Positions 49,427-58,480 of a stretch of 64,000 nucleotides of DNA are shown piece by piece. Numbering within the stretch: position 1 is the first letter of the stretch; every line of letters starts with the position of its first letter. The notes beneath the pieces are model-generated. The model was not told the DNA's origin, made no database searches, and saw nothing but the letters and a program-made list of their open reading frames with translations. The stretch spans positions 62,001 to 126,000 of the forward strand of contig JACRDB010000088.1 in NCBI GenBank assembly GCA_016218725.1, given 5' to 3'. Made by a program: the position numbers and the translations under genes. Origin of the DNA: Deltaproteobacteria bacterium (GTDB taxonomy: Bacteria; Myxococcota_A; Polyangia; Polyangiales; Ga0077539).

Positions 49427-51970
49427 GTGTCGTCGTCCCGTCCCCCATCGAAGCTCGCGCTCGCGGCCCTCGTGGCCCTGGCGAGCGCGCTGCCGCGCAG
49501 CGCCCTCGCCGACGAGCGCGCCGAGGCCCGGCTGCACTTCCGCGCGGGCCTGCAGCTCGCCGCCCAGCGTGATTTTCTCGGCGCCGTGCGCGAATTCCAG
49601 GAGGCCTACCGCATCCTCCCGAACGTCCACGTGCTCTACAACATCGGCCGCGCCTACGCCGACGCCGGGGACTCCACGCGCGCGCTCCAGTATTTCCAAC
49701 AATACCTCCAGAGCGACCCGTCAGACCGCGCAGAGGTCGAGGCCCTGGTGGCCCAGCTCGAGAGCGCCCGGCCCACCGCGACGCCGCCCCCGCCGCCCAC
49801 ACCGCCGCCCCCGCCGCCGCCGGGGCCCGAGCCCGGGCCGCCGCCTGCGGCCATCGCCAACCTCTCGCCCGCGGAGGTGCTCGCGCTGCGGGACGCGGCC
49901 CAGACGCTCCTTCGGTTCACGCAAGGGTCGCCCCTGGCGCCCGCGGTGACGCCCTCGCCGCCTACGCCGCCCACGCCGCCCGCGCCGCCGCCCACCCCGA
50001 GGCCCTCGGGGCCGTCCACGGAGGACGACGAGGCCTATGAAGAGCGCGTGGTGACCGCCACGCTCACGGCCCAGAGCCCGCTCGACTCGCCCAACGCCAC
50101 CACGGTGATCACCGCCCAGGACATCCGGCTCACGGGCCTGGTGTCCATCCCGGAGCTCCTCCGCCGCGCCGTGGGCGTGGACGTCATGGCCCTGGAGAGC
50201 GGCGAGTCGCAGGTGGGCATCCGGGGCTTCAACCGCAGGCTCTCCAACCGCGTGCTGGTGCTCGTCGATGGCCGGAGCGTCTACCTGGACTTCCTCGGGG
50301 TGACCTTCTGGCCCGGGGTGCCCATCCAGGTCGAGGAGATCGAGCGCATCGAGGTCATCCGGGGCCCGGGCTCCGCCCTCTACGGCGCCGACGCGTACTC
50401 CGGCGTGGTGAACATCATCACCCGCATCCCCGGCGAGGGCCGCAGCCAGGTGTCCGTCGGCGCGGGCAACGGCGACCAGCTCCGGGGCGTGTACGTCACC
50501 TCCGGGCGCAGCGGGGCGGTGTCCTGGCGCAGCGCCGTGGGCTTCACCCAGGCGGCGGGCTACGGGCGCCTCGTGGAGCCCACGGACCCGGTCTTCCGCG
50601 TCACCGCCCCGTCACCCGACATCGCCCTGCGGAACGTGACCTTTGACCTCGACCTGCGGGCGCGCCTCGGGGCCCGGGTGAGCCTCCGCGGCGGCCTCGG
50701 CGGCGCCAGGGCCCTCCAGTGGTTCAACGCCATCGGGCCCCTGCGGCGCTTCTGGACCGACGTGACCTTCGTCCAGCCCTGGGCGCAGCTCACCGCCGGG
50801 GGCTTCACCGGCCGGGTGTTCCTGAACCACATGGCTTCTGACGCGGAGCTCTACCTCCAGCGCACCGGCACCTCCACGCTGGACAACCGCGCCCACCAGG
50901 AGGTGCTGGACCTGGAGCTTCGGTACGCCTTCGAGCGCCGCCTCGGGCCCGTGGAGAACGCCCTCACCCTCGGGGCCGGCTACCGGATGAAGTACATCTC
51001 CTGGAGCTTCCTCGACGGGGACCACCGGCTCGATCACTTCGCCCTCTACGCCCAGGACCAGGCCCGCTTCTCCAGGGCCTTCTCCGTCGTGGCCTCGCTC
51101 CGCGTGGACCGCCACCCGGTGCTCGACGCGCCGGTGTTCTCCCCGCGCCTGGCGCTCATCGTGAAGCCGAGCGAGCGCCGCGCCCTGAGGCTCTCCGGCG
51201 CCACGGCCTTCCGCACGCCCACGCTCCTGGAGCTGTACCTCGACCTGCAGAACCCCACCACGGTCCCCGGCGTCGCCGTCCGAGGCCAGGGCGGCGAGGT
51301 CTTCAACGGAGGGCGCCAGCGCCTCTCCGCGGAGAACGCCGTCGCCGTGGACCTCGGCTACCACGACGAGACCTGGGACCGCCTCCAGCTCGACGTCAAC
51401 GCGTTCTACCAGCGCGGCACCAACCTCATCGAGCTCACCAACGTGGTGTTTGACAGTCCGCCCGGCCAGGTGAACCCCGGAGGGGCCATCGATGTCGGGC
51501 GCTTCCGCTTCGCCAACGACCCCCGCGCCACCGCGGTGTACGGCCTCGAAGCGGGCCTGCGCCTCGCGCCCTTCACCGGCCTGGACGTCTACGCCAACTA
51601 CACCTTCGCCCGCACCCTCCACGACGAGGGAGCCTCCCTCTCGGGAGATCAGCGCACCCCCGTCCACAAGCTCAACCTCGGCGTCCAGCTCCGCACCCGC
51701 TTCGGCCTCTCCCTCTCCCTCGACGGCCACTACGCCTCCTCGCAGGTGTGGCTGGAGCAGGACTTCGACGCCTCCCGCGGCGTGGTCTACGTCCCCTACA
51801 GCCTCCCGGACTACTTCGTCCTCAATGGCCGCGTCGCCTGGCGAGGCTCCAACGACCGCCTGGAGCTCGGCCTCACCGGCATGAACCTCACGGACCAGAG
51901 ACAACGACAACACCCCTTCGGGTCCCCCCTCGGCGCCAGGGTGCTGGCTACACTCACCTACAGGTACTGA
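49427..51970 (+). CDS. TonB-dependent receptor with N-terminal TPR domain
   Basis: An 847-residue outer-membrane receptor. Signal peptide 1-28; two TPR-like repeats at about 33-105 (ALQYFQQYLQSDP); a long Pro-rich spacer (about 110-200); plug domain from about 203 (ERVVTATLTAQSPLDSPNATT, DVMALESGESQVGIRG, VRVLVDGRSVYLDF); and a barrel ending in an aromatic residue (RVLATLTYRY). TPR-fused receptors occur in myxobacteria and may signal or bind partners in the periplasm. The substrate is unknown. GTG start with GGAGGG 6-10 bases upstream. A lipoprotein gene begins 3 bases downstream, a typical receptor partner. Confidence 0.9.
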   Translation: MSSSRPPSKLALAALVALASALPRSALADERAEARLHFRAGLQLAAQRDFLGAVREFQEAYRILPNVHVLYNIGRAYADAGDSTRALQYFQQYLQSDPSDRAEVEALVAQLESARPTATPPPPPTPPPPPPPGPEPGPPPAAIANLSPAEVLALRDAAQTLLRFTQGSPLAPAVTPSPPTPPTPPAPPPTPRPSGPSTEDDEAYEERVVTATLTAQSPLDSPNATTVITAQDIRLTGLVSIPELLRRAVGVDVMALESGESQVGIRGFNRRLSNRVLVLVDGRSVYLDFLGVTFWPGVPIQVEEIERIEVIRGPGSALYGADAYSGVVNIITRIPGEGRSQVSVGAGNGDQLRGVYVTSGRSGAVSWRSAVGFTQAAGYGRLVEPTDPVFRVTAPSPDIALRNVTFDLDLRARLGARVSLRGGLGGARALQWFNAIGPLRRFWTDVTFVQPWAQLTAGGFTGRVFLNHMASDAELYLQRTGTSTLDNRAHQEVLDLELRYAFERRLGPVENALTLGAGYRMKYISWSFLDGDHRLDHFALYAQDQARFSRAFSVVASLRVDRHPVLDAPVFSPRLALIVKPSERRALRLSGATAFRTPTLLELYLDLQNPTTVPGVAVRGQGGEVFNGGRQRLSAENAVAVDLGYHDETWDRLQLDVNAFYQRGTNLIELTNVVFDSPPGQVNPGGAIDVGRFRFANDPRATAVYGLEAGLRLAPFTGLDVYANYTFARTLHDEGASLSGDQRTPVHKLNLGVQLRTRFGLSLSLDGHYASSQVWLEQDFDASRGVVYVPYSLPDYFVLNGRVAWRGSNDRLELGLTGMNLTDQRQRQHPFGSPLGARVLATLTYRY

Positions 51971-51973
51971 ACC

Positions 51974-53665
51974 ATGCGACATGCACTCACATTGTTGGTG
52001 TGTGTAGGTTGTACCGGGGCCCCCCTGGACCGCAACGCCGACGGGGGCTACCCCAACCACAACAACCCCACGGGCACGCTGGAGGGCACGCTGGTGTACC
52101 AGGGCCCCGCCCCCCCGGTGGATGTGCGAGGGAGGCCCACGGGGCGCGTGGTGCTGCTGCTCTTCCGGGCGGATGAGCCGCCGCCGCCGAGGGGGCTTGC
52201 CACCACGGCGGTGAGCCTCCAGGCGCTGCCCGCGTCGCAGCTCTTCGCCAGCGCGACCCCGTTGCCCGACGGGACCGTGAGGGCCAGCGCGCCGTTCATC
52301 TTTCCGGGCATCGAGCGCCCGGACGAGTACCAGCTCCGGGCGTTCTACAGCGCCCGCGAGGAGACCCAGGCCGACGGCACCAACAACCGGTATCCCACGG
52401 GGTTCCAGCCGTTGTTCACCATCCGGAACCAGCCCGTCCGGGGGGACGTGGGCGGCGGGGCGGTGCTCGATCCCACGGCCCGCGACGCGCGCTTCCTGCG
52501 CATCCCCCTGGGGACGCCCACCCGCACCGCCGAGGGCTCGCTGCGCTACCGCTTCCCCGAGGGGGGCTCGGTCACCCGGGGCGTCACCGTGTTCCTCGGG
52601 ACGCCGTTCCCCACGGACCGTCCGGTGTTTCACTACGTGACGGGCGTGTCCCAGCGCTTCACCGAGGCCCGCCCGGAGGCGCCCCCGACGAGCGCCGCCG
52701 CCAGGGCTCCCTACGCCCGCGCCACGGGCTTTCTCTCGCCCGAGGCGAGGGTGCTGGAGCTGTCGTCCACGGTCACCGTGGACCCCACGGCCCAGGGCCA
52801 GGAGGTGCCCAGCTTCCTCCTGCGCGCGGGGCTCGACACCGACGCCGAGCGGGACCGCGCCCGCGTCGCCGGCGTGGAGGTGCAGCCCCGCGCCGCCCTG
52901 CGCTTCCTGGAGACGGCCTTCGACTACGACGGCGACGGCGCCTTCGCGTGGAACCCGTTGTCTCCAGACCCGAGGGCCAACGCCGACGCCCACCCCACGC
53001 TGGTGCTCCCAAACCCCATGGGGGGTGTCCTGCGCACGCCCTGGCTCTTCCCCCTGGTGGTGCTCGCCAGGCTCCACGACCCCACCGCGGAGGATGTACG
53101 AACGCTCTCCGCGCCGTCGCCCGCGCCCGAGAGCCTCCTGCGCATCGCCGCGGAGCTCAACCGCCCGGAGCGCGGAGGCCTGGACCGCTCGAACCCGCAA
53201 GCGCCGCGGCCCGTGTACCCCGTGGTGCTCTTCGGCGCGGTGGTCCCCGGGGGAGACCCTCGCACGGGCTTCCTCACGCACAACCCCCCGTGGCCCGACC
53301 CCAGGGCCCGAGAGCTCGAAGAGAACCTCCGGGTGCTGGTCCCGCCGGTGGCCTTCGAGCTCCACGGCCCCAACCCCCTCACCGACTGGGTGGCCCTCAT
53401 CCCGCCCCTCGCCCCGGCGCTCCTGGCCGTGGTGCAGGGCTCGCTGCCGCCGCATTATCGCTGTGATTCCACGGGGTTACCCTCTGGGCGCTACGCCTTG
53501 AACGTGGTCTCCCAGACGGGCCAGGCCTGGACCGTGCCCAACGAACTGTCGCCTCTGGCGCTGGGGACCGCTCCCTTCTCGGTGCCTTCGCAGGGCCTGG
53601 TGGTGCGCATCACCGCGGGGATGCCCGCCGCGGGGGCGCGCTGCCCGACGCCGCCGGAGCGCTAG
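51974..53665 (+). CDS. Outer-membrane lipoprotein, receptor partner
   Basis: A 563-residue lipoprotein (MRHALTLLVCVGCTG, Cys13) with beta-rich content, many Pro/Asp turns and strands such as GTLEGTLVYQG and RVVLLLFRADEP. The gap to the TonB receptor is 3 bases, so the pair is co-translated and likely acts as receptor plus surface-exposed substrate-binding lipoprotein, by analogy with other systems; no substrate motif is visible. No known domain recognised. Confidence 0.7.
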   Translation: MRHALTLLVCVGCTGAPLDRNADGGYPNHNNPTGTLEGTLVYQGPAPPVDVRGRPTGRVVLLLFRADEPPPPRGLATTAVSLQALPASQLFASATPLPDGTVRASAPFIFPGIERPDEYQLRAFYSAREETQADGTNNRYPTGFQPLFTIRNQPVRGDVGGGAVLDPTARDARFLRIPLGTPTRTAEGSLRYRFPEGGSVTRGVTVFLGTPFPTDRPVFHYVTGVSQRFTEARPEAPPTSAAARAPYARATGFLSPEARVLELSSTVTVDPTAQGQEVPSFLLRAGLDTDAERDRARVAGVEVQPRAALRFLETAFDYDGDGAFAWNPLSPDPRANADAHPTLVLPNPMGGVLRTPWLFPLVVLARLHDPTAEDVRTLSAPSPAPESLLRIAAELNRPERGGLDRSNPQAPRPVYPVVLFGAVVPGGDPRTGFLTHNPPWPDPRARELEENLRVLVPPVAFELHGPNPLTDWVALIPPLAPALLAVVQGSLPPHYRCDSTGLPSGRYALNVVSQTGQAWTVPNELSPLALGTAPFSVPSQGLVVRITAGMPAAGARCPTPPER

Positions 53666-53768
53666 TACCAGGGCCCAGCGCACCGATTTCCCGGGTCTTT
53701 CCAAGGTGTTCCGGGTGGTGCAAGGGCTGTTGCGCAGGGGGTGGTGCGTTGCTAGCCTGCGCGCCCCG

Positions 53769-54704
53769 ATGCTGCTTGTCCATGACACCAGGGTGGCGTG
53801 CGCGAAGCCGCCGGTGGCGCTGGCCATCGGCAACTTCGACGGCGTTCACCGCGGGCATCGGTACCTCCTGGAGCGCGTGGTGGAGCGCGCCAGGGCGCTC
53901 GGGGGCTCCTCGGTGGCGCTGACCTTCGAGCCCCACCCGTCGCGGGTGCTGGCGCCGGAGAGGGCCTCGGCGAGGCTGGTGTCCCTGGACCGGAAGATCG
54001 AGCTCCTGGCCGAGACCGGGCTCGATGTCACCGTGGCCCAGCGCTTTGACGAACCCTTCTCGCGGCTGGATCCCAGGGCCTTCGTGCAGGGCGTGGTGCT
54101 GGCGCTCGGGGCCCGGGCGGTGTTCGTCGGCGCGGATTTTCGCTTCGGTCACCACCGGGCGGGGGACGCCTCGGGGCTCAAGGCCCTCGGGGCGGAGCTG
54201 GGCTTCGAGGTCCACGCTCTGGACGCCGTGGAGGACCGCGGCCAGGCCATCAGCTCGTCTCGGGTGCGGGCCGCCCTGCGCCAGGGCGACCTGGAGGAGG
54301 CCTCGAGGCTCCTCGGGAGGCTCCCGGACCTGGACGGCCTGGTGGTGCACGGGGACCATCGCGCGTCGGGGCTCGGGTTCCCCACGGCCAACCTCCGGAC
54401 GCCCACGGAGGCCCTTCCCGGGGACGGGGTCTACGCCGTGGAGGTGCAGCTCCGCGGCGAGTCCCCGCGCTGGTGGCCCGCGGTGGCCAACCTGGGCGTG
54501 AGACCCACCTTCAACGCCGGGCGCTCGGTGGAGGTGCACCTCCTGGGCGCCCCCGGGGACCTCTACGGCCGCACGCTCCGGGTGCGCTTCGTGGCGCGCC
54601 TGCGGGACGAGAAACGCTTCGAGGGCCCCGAGGCGCTGCGCGCCCAGCTCGCGCAGGACGTCACCAGGGCCAGGGAACTGCTCGAACGGGAGGGAGACCA
54701 ATGA
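53769..54704 (+). CDS. ribF: Bifunctional riboflavin kinase/FAD synthetase
   Basis: A 311-residue RibF that makes FMN and then FAD. The FAD synthetase N-terminal nucleotidyl-transferase motif GNFDGVHRGH is at residues 21-30, with ISSSRVRAALRQGD later in the domain. The riboflavin kinase domain (about 185-300) has GLGFPTANL and GDGVYAVEV and NLGVRPTF. ATG at 53769 matches the family. Its TGA overlaps the next ATG (ATGA, 54701-54704). Confidence 0.96.
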   Translation: MLLVHDTRVACAKPPVALAIGNFDGVHRGHRYLLERVVERARALGGSSVALTFEPHPSRVLAPERASARLVSLDRKIELLAETGLDVTVAQRFDEPFSRLDPRAFVQGVVLALGARAVFVGADFRFGHHRAGDASGLKALGAELGFEVHALDAVEDRGQAISSSRVRAALRQGDLEEASRLLGRLPDLDGLVVHGDHRASGLGFPTANLRTPTEALPGDGVYAVEVQLRGESPRWWPAVANLGVRPTFNAGRSVEVHLLGAPGDLYGRTLRVRFVARLRDEKRFEGPEALRAQLAQDVTRARELLEREGDQ

Positions 54705-55780
54705 AGCCCGAAACGCCCGGCGGAGACGCCCGCCGTGAGCTCACCGCACGCCTGAGGGACGAGCTCCGAGGCACCGCCCAGCGAGCCCGGGCCCTGGCCG
54801 CGGAGCTGCGGGCCGTGGCGGGCCTCGCGGCGCCGGAGCCCCAGGCTGAGCCACCCCGCCGCGGCGGCGAGGACCTCTGGGAGCTCCACGGGGGGGCCTC
54901 GCGGGGGGACGCCGAGGCGGACGCCGAGGCCCCGACGTTGATAGACGAAGAGGGCGAGGAGAGTGCGCTCCCGCTTGAGTTTGCGACGACGACCATGGGG
55001 CTCCTGCTCCTCGGTCAGGGGCGCCACCGGGAGGCCGCGAGGGTGTTCCGCGCGGTGCTCCAGCGCACCCCGGAGGACGCCGAGGCCCGCCGGGGGCTCC
55101 TGGTGGCCCGGCGCGCGTTGCCTGCGGAGGCGAGCCCGAAGGAGAGCGCCCCGATGGAGCCCCTCGGGCTCCTGGACCGGTTGCCTCCGCCGTGGGCGTA
55201 CAACGTCGCCGAGGCCGTGGCCCTGCCCGTGGACCCGCGGTCCATCGTGGTGTTCTGGGAGCTGACGGAGTCCACGCTGACGCGCGCGGGCGAGCAGACC
55301 GGCTGGGGCGCCCGCCGCGCCCTGAGGGTGCAGTCGGTGCTGCACACCCCCGACGGGGTGCACCGCACCGAGCGCTTGATCGAAGAGGTCCCGGGTATTG
55401 GTGACTGGTTCGTGACGGACCTCCCCCCAGGGGCGACGCACCTGGCCACCGTGGGGCTCCTGCACGGCGACCGCTTCGTGCCCATCGCCCATGCGGCGCC
55501 GGTGACCACGCCCCGGGGGAAGCCCTCGGAGGCGCCCACCCGCGTGCGCGCGACGGTGAGCATCCCCCCGCCCGGGGACGATCCCCCGGTGCCCTCGTCC
55601 GGGCAATGGATCGTTGCGCTCCACGGCCCCGTGGACGCCATGGAGGCCCTGGCCCTGACCATGCCCTCGCCGCCGACAGCACGGCTGCCCGAGGAGTCCC
55701 GCCCGGGGCTGGACCTTGTGGGAGAGGGCGCGAGCGGGGCCGGTGCCGATCCCGTCCAGGCGCCGTCTTCGCGGTATTGA
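54701..55780 (+). CDS. DUF4912-type protein with TPR-like segment
   Basis: A 359-residue soluble protein. The N-terminal 90 residues are helical and acidic; about 90-130 looks like a TPR pair (GQGRHREAARVFRAVLQRTPEDAEARRGL); and about 165-270 has PWAYNVAEAVALPVDPRSIVVFWELTE, a pattern of DUF4912, a small beta domain found next to glycan-related enzymes. The C-terminus is Pro/Ser rich. Translation is coupled to ribF by a 4-base overlap. Function unknown. Confidence 0.6.
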   Translation: MKPETPGGDARRELTARLRDELRGTAQRARALAAELRAVAGLAAPEPQAEPPRRGGEDLWELHGGASRGDAEADAEAPTLIDEEGEESALPLEFATTTMGLLLLGQGRHREAARVFRAVLQRTPEDAEARRGLLVARRALPAEASPKESAPMEPLGLLDRLPPPWAYNVAEAVALPVDPRSIVVFWELTESTLTRAGEQTGWGARRALRVQSVLHTPDGVHRTERLIEEVPGIGDWFVTDLPPGATHLATVGLLHGDRFVPIAHAAPVTTPRGKPSEAPTRVRATVSIPPPGDDPPVPSSGQWIVALHGPVDAMEALALTMPSPPTARLPEESRPGLDLVGEGASGAGADPVQAPSSRY

Positions 55781-55817
55781 CGCAACCTTCGGCCTCTCCG
55801 ATGCGATCACCGGGGTC

Positions 55818-56036
55818 ATGCGGACCTCTGCGATCGCGATGCTGGTGGCGCTGGCGACCGTCCCGTTGCCTCCGTCGAGGTGGTACCTCCCGTCGATCAC
55901 GCTACGATTCACGGCCCGGACGGCGCCCACGCTGTGGAGCGCCGTGGCCGACGACGGCCTCCCCATGCCCCTTGGAGTGACGCTGCAAGTGGTGTTCACC
56001 TTTGGGCTTGGGAGTCGTCGGGGGGACTTCCTGTGA
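55818..56036 (+). CDS. Short secreted peptide, possible OMP remnant
   Basis: A 72-residue protein. A hydrophobic signal-like start (MRTSAIAMLVALATV) is followed by 'LPSITLRFTARTAPTL' and an ending VTLQVVFTFGLGSRRGDFL that looks like two strands of an outer-membrane barrel. Its TGA overlaps the next GTG (GTGA), which supports translation. It may be a small secreted protein or the remnant of a larger OMP. Confidence 0.45.
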   Translation: MRTSAIAMLVALATVPLPPSRWYLPSITLRFTARTAPTLWSAVADDGLPMPLGVTLQVVFTFGLGSRRGDFL

Positions 56037-56605
56037 GGCCGCGGGAGTGGTTCTTTGCTGCGGCGCTGGTGGTGGCGCCGGGGGCGGCGTGGGCGGACCC
56101 TCCGGGCTGGCTGGACCGCGCCGTGGTGGCGGAGGCTGCGCGCAGGGCCGTGGACCGCGCGGGGCTGTCACCCCTGGAGGCGAGGGCTCTGGCGGCGAGG
56201 GCGCGGCGCTCGTCGTGGCTGCCGCAGGTGAGCGTGAGGGTGGCGCGGGGGGCGGGACTCACCCTCACGAGCACCGCCGCGAACCCCACGGACCGGGCCA
56301 CGGCGGACGACTCCCTGGTGCTGGACGTGCGGCTGACCTTGTCTCTCAACGAGCTGGTGTTCCACCCGCAGGAGGTGACCCTGGCGAGGGCGGAGCTGGT
56401 GCGGGCCCAGCGCCGGATGGCGCTGGAGACGCAGGTGGTGGAGCTCCTGGCGGTGCTGGAGCGCCACCGGCTCGCAGCGCTGGAGGCGCCCCCGGGCGCT
56501 CCCCCGGACCCCGAGGCGGCGCTGGAGGAGGCGCTGGCGAGGGCCCGGGTGGAGCTCTTGACGGGCGTGGCGCTGGAGACGCGCCGCCGCGCGGCGGAGC
56601 GCTGA
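56033..56605 (+). CDS. TolC/OEP-like partial secreted protein
   Basis: A 190-residue protein with a signal peptide (FFAAALVVAPGAAWA, about 5-19). The rest has the alternation SPLEARALAARARRSSWLPQVSVRVARG, then DVRLTLSLNELVFHPQEVTLARAELVRAQRRMALETQVVELLAVLERHRL, like the helix-strand-strand-helix half of a TolC-family outer-membrane factor. It is about half normal TolC length, so either a specialised half protein or a fragment. GTG start, overlapping the preceding gene. Confidence 0.55.
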   Translation: MRPREWFFAAALVVAPGAAWADPPGWLDRAVVAEAARRAVDRAGLSPLEARALAARARRSSWLPQVSVRVARGAGLTLTSTAANPTDRATADDSLVLDVRLTLSLNELVFHPQEVTLARAELVRAQRRMALETQVVELLAVLERHRLAALEAPPGAPPDPEAALEEALARARVELLTGVALETRRRAAER

Positions 56606-56655
56606 GGGCGCTCCCGCTGTTCGAGCGCCTTTCCCCCGACGTCAAAGCCGCTCCC

Positions 56656-56964
56656 TCAGCCCGTTGCGCGGAGACTGGGGTGCTGGAACGCCAGCACCAG
56701 GTGCCCCTCGGGGATGCCGCGTTCGATCAGGTCGTTGGCCACCCCCGTCGAGGTGCCGTCGTGTTGGATCCAGACGCGGTCGCCACGGACATCGATATGG
56801 ACGACGCTTCCGTGGATGCGCTTCTGGTCCAGCCAGCCGGCGTACACCAGCTCGTAGTGGCCGCCCGGCTCGTCGAAGACGGTCTCGACCTCGACCTCGC
56901 CGTAGGAGGGTTTCACCGACGCGTACTCGCGGATCACCGCGCGGACGATCGAGCCATACTCCAT
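56656..56964 (-). CDS. xisI: XisI-like protein
   Basis: A 102-residue XisI protein. The family pattern is intact: YASVKPSYGEVEVETVFDEPGGHYELVYAGW, then HGSVVHIDVRGDRVWIQHDGT and GIPEGHLVLAFQHPSLR. In Anabaena XisH and XisI are needed for excision of the fdxN element. Start ATG shares its A with the TGA of xisH (TGATG, 56962-56966), so the pair is coupled in the usual order H then I. Outside Cyanobacteria such pairs are patchy, which suggests transfer. Function in this host is unknown. Confidence 0.9.
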   Translation of the reverse strand: MEYGSIVRAVIREYASVKPSYGEVEVETVFDEPGGHYELVYAGWLDQKRIHGSVVHIDVRGDRVWIQHDGTSTGVANDLIERGIPEGHLVLAFQHPSLRATG

Positions 56965-57380
56965 CACAGGAACCATCGCCACACCTCCGCGCGGGCCGCG
57001 TCGAAGACCATCACCGCGAGCGCCGAGTCCTCGCGGGCTGCGCGCCCAAGCTCCGAGTCAAAGAGGGACTCCCACACCGGGCGGGGCACCGCAAGCACCA
57101 GCCGTCGGCCAGGGTCACTCCGGGCCAACAACCCCCGGTAGAGCACGAACTGCCCCAGCGCCTGCTCCAGGTCGGCGACCTCGGAGCGGCCAGAGAATCC
57201 TTTGATTTCCACGGCAATGCGCTCCTCGCCGCGCTCGGCTGCCAGCAGGCGCTCGGCGGCGAGATCGACGTAGAGGTTGTGCCGACCGACGGCGACCAAC
57301 AGCGGATCGGCCGTGATGGTCCAGCCGTCCGCGACCAGCGCGGATCGGGCTGCGTCGTGGACGCGGTCTCGTCGAGGCAC
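56964..57380 (-). CDS. xisH: XisH-like protein (PD-(D/E)XK fold)
   Basis: A 138-residue protein matching XisH: DGWTITADPLLVAVGRHNLYVDLAAERLLAAERG, IAVEIKGFSGRSEVADLEQALGQFVLYRGLL. Asp39, Glu58 and Lys60 (VEIK) form the core of an endonuclease-like PD-(D/E)XK fold, although nuclease activity has not been demonstrated for the family to my knowledge. GTG start. Upstream is a 210-base gap holding the first 16-bp palindrome. No site-specific recombinase (XisF-type) gene is in the window. Confidence 0.92.
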   Translation of the reverse strand: MPRRDRVHDAARSALVADGWTITADPLLVAVGRHNLYVDLAAERLLAAERGEERIAVEIKGFSGRSEVADLEQALGQFVLYRGLLARSDPGRRLVLAVPRPVWESLFDSELGRAAREDSALAVMVFDAARAEVWRWFL

Positions 57381-57522
57381 GGGTGTATCCTACCCCAGCG
57401 CCGGGGACAGGGCGAGGGGCTCGCCCAGCGCCGGGCGCTGCTGGCGCAGGCGCCAGGGTGAGAGGGCGTCCCCCGGGCCGCGGTGGAGGTCGCGGCGCGC
57501 CCGGCGAGCCGTCCGGCCCCGC

Positions 57523-57538
57523 GTTGGGTCGACCCAAC
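57523..57538. repeat. 16-bp perfect palindrome, copy 1
   Basis: GTTGGGTCGACCCAAC reads identically on both strands. It lies between xisH and the divergently oriented DNA-binding-type gene, about 50 bases before that gene's start. An identical copy occurs at 59565-59580. Could be an operator or a recombination site. Confidence 0.85.
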
Positions 57539-57590
57539 CCGGCGCGAGGAGGCCTCCCCGCGGGCGGGTGGGACGTGCGATGCTGGGCGC

Positions 57591-58313
57591 ATGGCGCGCA
57601 CGAAGACCGCTACAAAGAAAACCACCAAGGCCCGACGCACCCCGGGGGCGCTCCCGCGCGCCGTGGCGCGGCTCGCGCTCGATCGGGCGACGCGCACGCT
57701 GCGGACGCTCTGCCGGGCGCACGCCGCAAACGTCTGGAAGATCGGCCGCGAGCTGGCGGAGGTCGGGCGCCTGGAGCTGCACCGCGCGCGGGGATTCCCG
57801 CGCATCGAGGACTACGCCGCGGCGGCGCTGGGGCTCTCGCGCGACACGACCTTCCAGTACATGCGCGTGGCGGAGGCGTTCAGCGAGGCGGTGGTCGAGG
57901 CCTTCGGCCCGGAGCGCCTGGACCGCGGGCTGCGCTACCTCGCAGCGACGCCCGAGGACGACAGGCCCGCGGAGCTGCCCGCCAGCAAGGTGCGGGTGCG
58001 TGACGGCGACGGCGCGGTGCGCGAGAAGGACTTCGCCGAGACCACCCTCGCGGAGCTGCGCGCGGCCACGGCGGCCGAGAAACGCGCGGCGGCGCCGCGG
58101 TCGAAGAGGCAGGACCCGGCGCGCGAGGCGGCGGTGCTGGAGGCGGCGAACGCGGCGCTGGACGCCGCGGTGGGGCGCGCGGCCGCGCGGGACGCGGAGC
58201 TGCGCCTGCGGCGCACGGCGGCGGGGCGGGAGGTGCTCGACCTGCGCGGGGTGCCGCTGGCCAAGGCGCCCGCCGCGCTGCGCGCCGTGGCGAAGGCGCT
58301 AGCACCACTGTAA
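57591..58313 (+). CDS. Putative DNA-binding protein, basic N-terminus
   Basis: A 240-residue protein. The Lys/Arg/Thr-rich start (MARTKTATKKTTKARRTPG) resembles an H1-like tail. About 40-110 has a ParB/KorB-like helix series (WKIGRELAEVGRL, GFPRIEDYAAAALGLSRDTTFQYMRVAEAF), the helix pattern that binds DNA. The C-terminal half is a long charged helical region with coiled-coil character. The stop codon TAA lies within the terminus of the repeat (58299-58314), so the repeat insertion may have set the present C-terminus. Function inferred. Confidence 0.6.
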   Translation: MARTKTATKKTTKARRTPGALPRAVARLALDRATRTLRTLCRAHAANVWKIGRELAEVGRLELHRARGFPRIEDYAAAALGLSRDTTFQYMRVAEAFSEAVVEAFGPERLDRGLRYLAATPEDDRPAELPASKVRVRDGDGAVREKDFAETTLAELRAATAAEKRAAAPRSKRQDPAREAAVLEAANAALDAAVGRAAARDAELRLRRTAAGREVLDLRGVPLAKAPAALRAVAKALAPL

Positions 58314-58480
58314 CCGGTCTTGCCTGCGTGTCTGCGTGGGGGCGCGGGTGAGATGTGTAACCGTCCTCGGTGCGGGTCGGCGGGATTCATCCCGCCGACC
58401 CGCATCGAACACGGTCACACAACGGCGCCCACCCGCACCGAGGACGGTTACACATCGGCCCTCTCACCCGCGCCTCCACG
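58301..58480. repeat. Hairpin repeat related to the 13 kb fold-back element
   Basis: Starts with TAGCACCACTGTAAC (58300-58314), identical over 15 bases to the right terminus of the 13.06-13.52 kb element, and shares GTCCTCGGTGCGG with it. It contains a perfect inner hairpin GCGGGTCGGCGGGAT / ATCCCGCCGACCCGC (about 58373-58402) and an outer inverted pair around 58341-58374 and 58430-58472 (GGCGCGGGTGAG...ATGTGTAACCGTCC). It accounts for much of the 322-base gap between genes. Confidence 0.75.
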
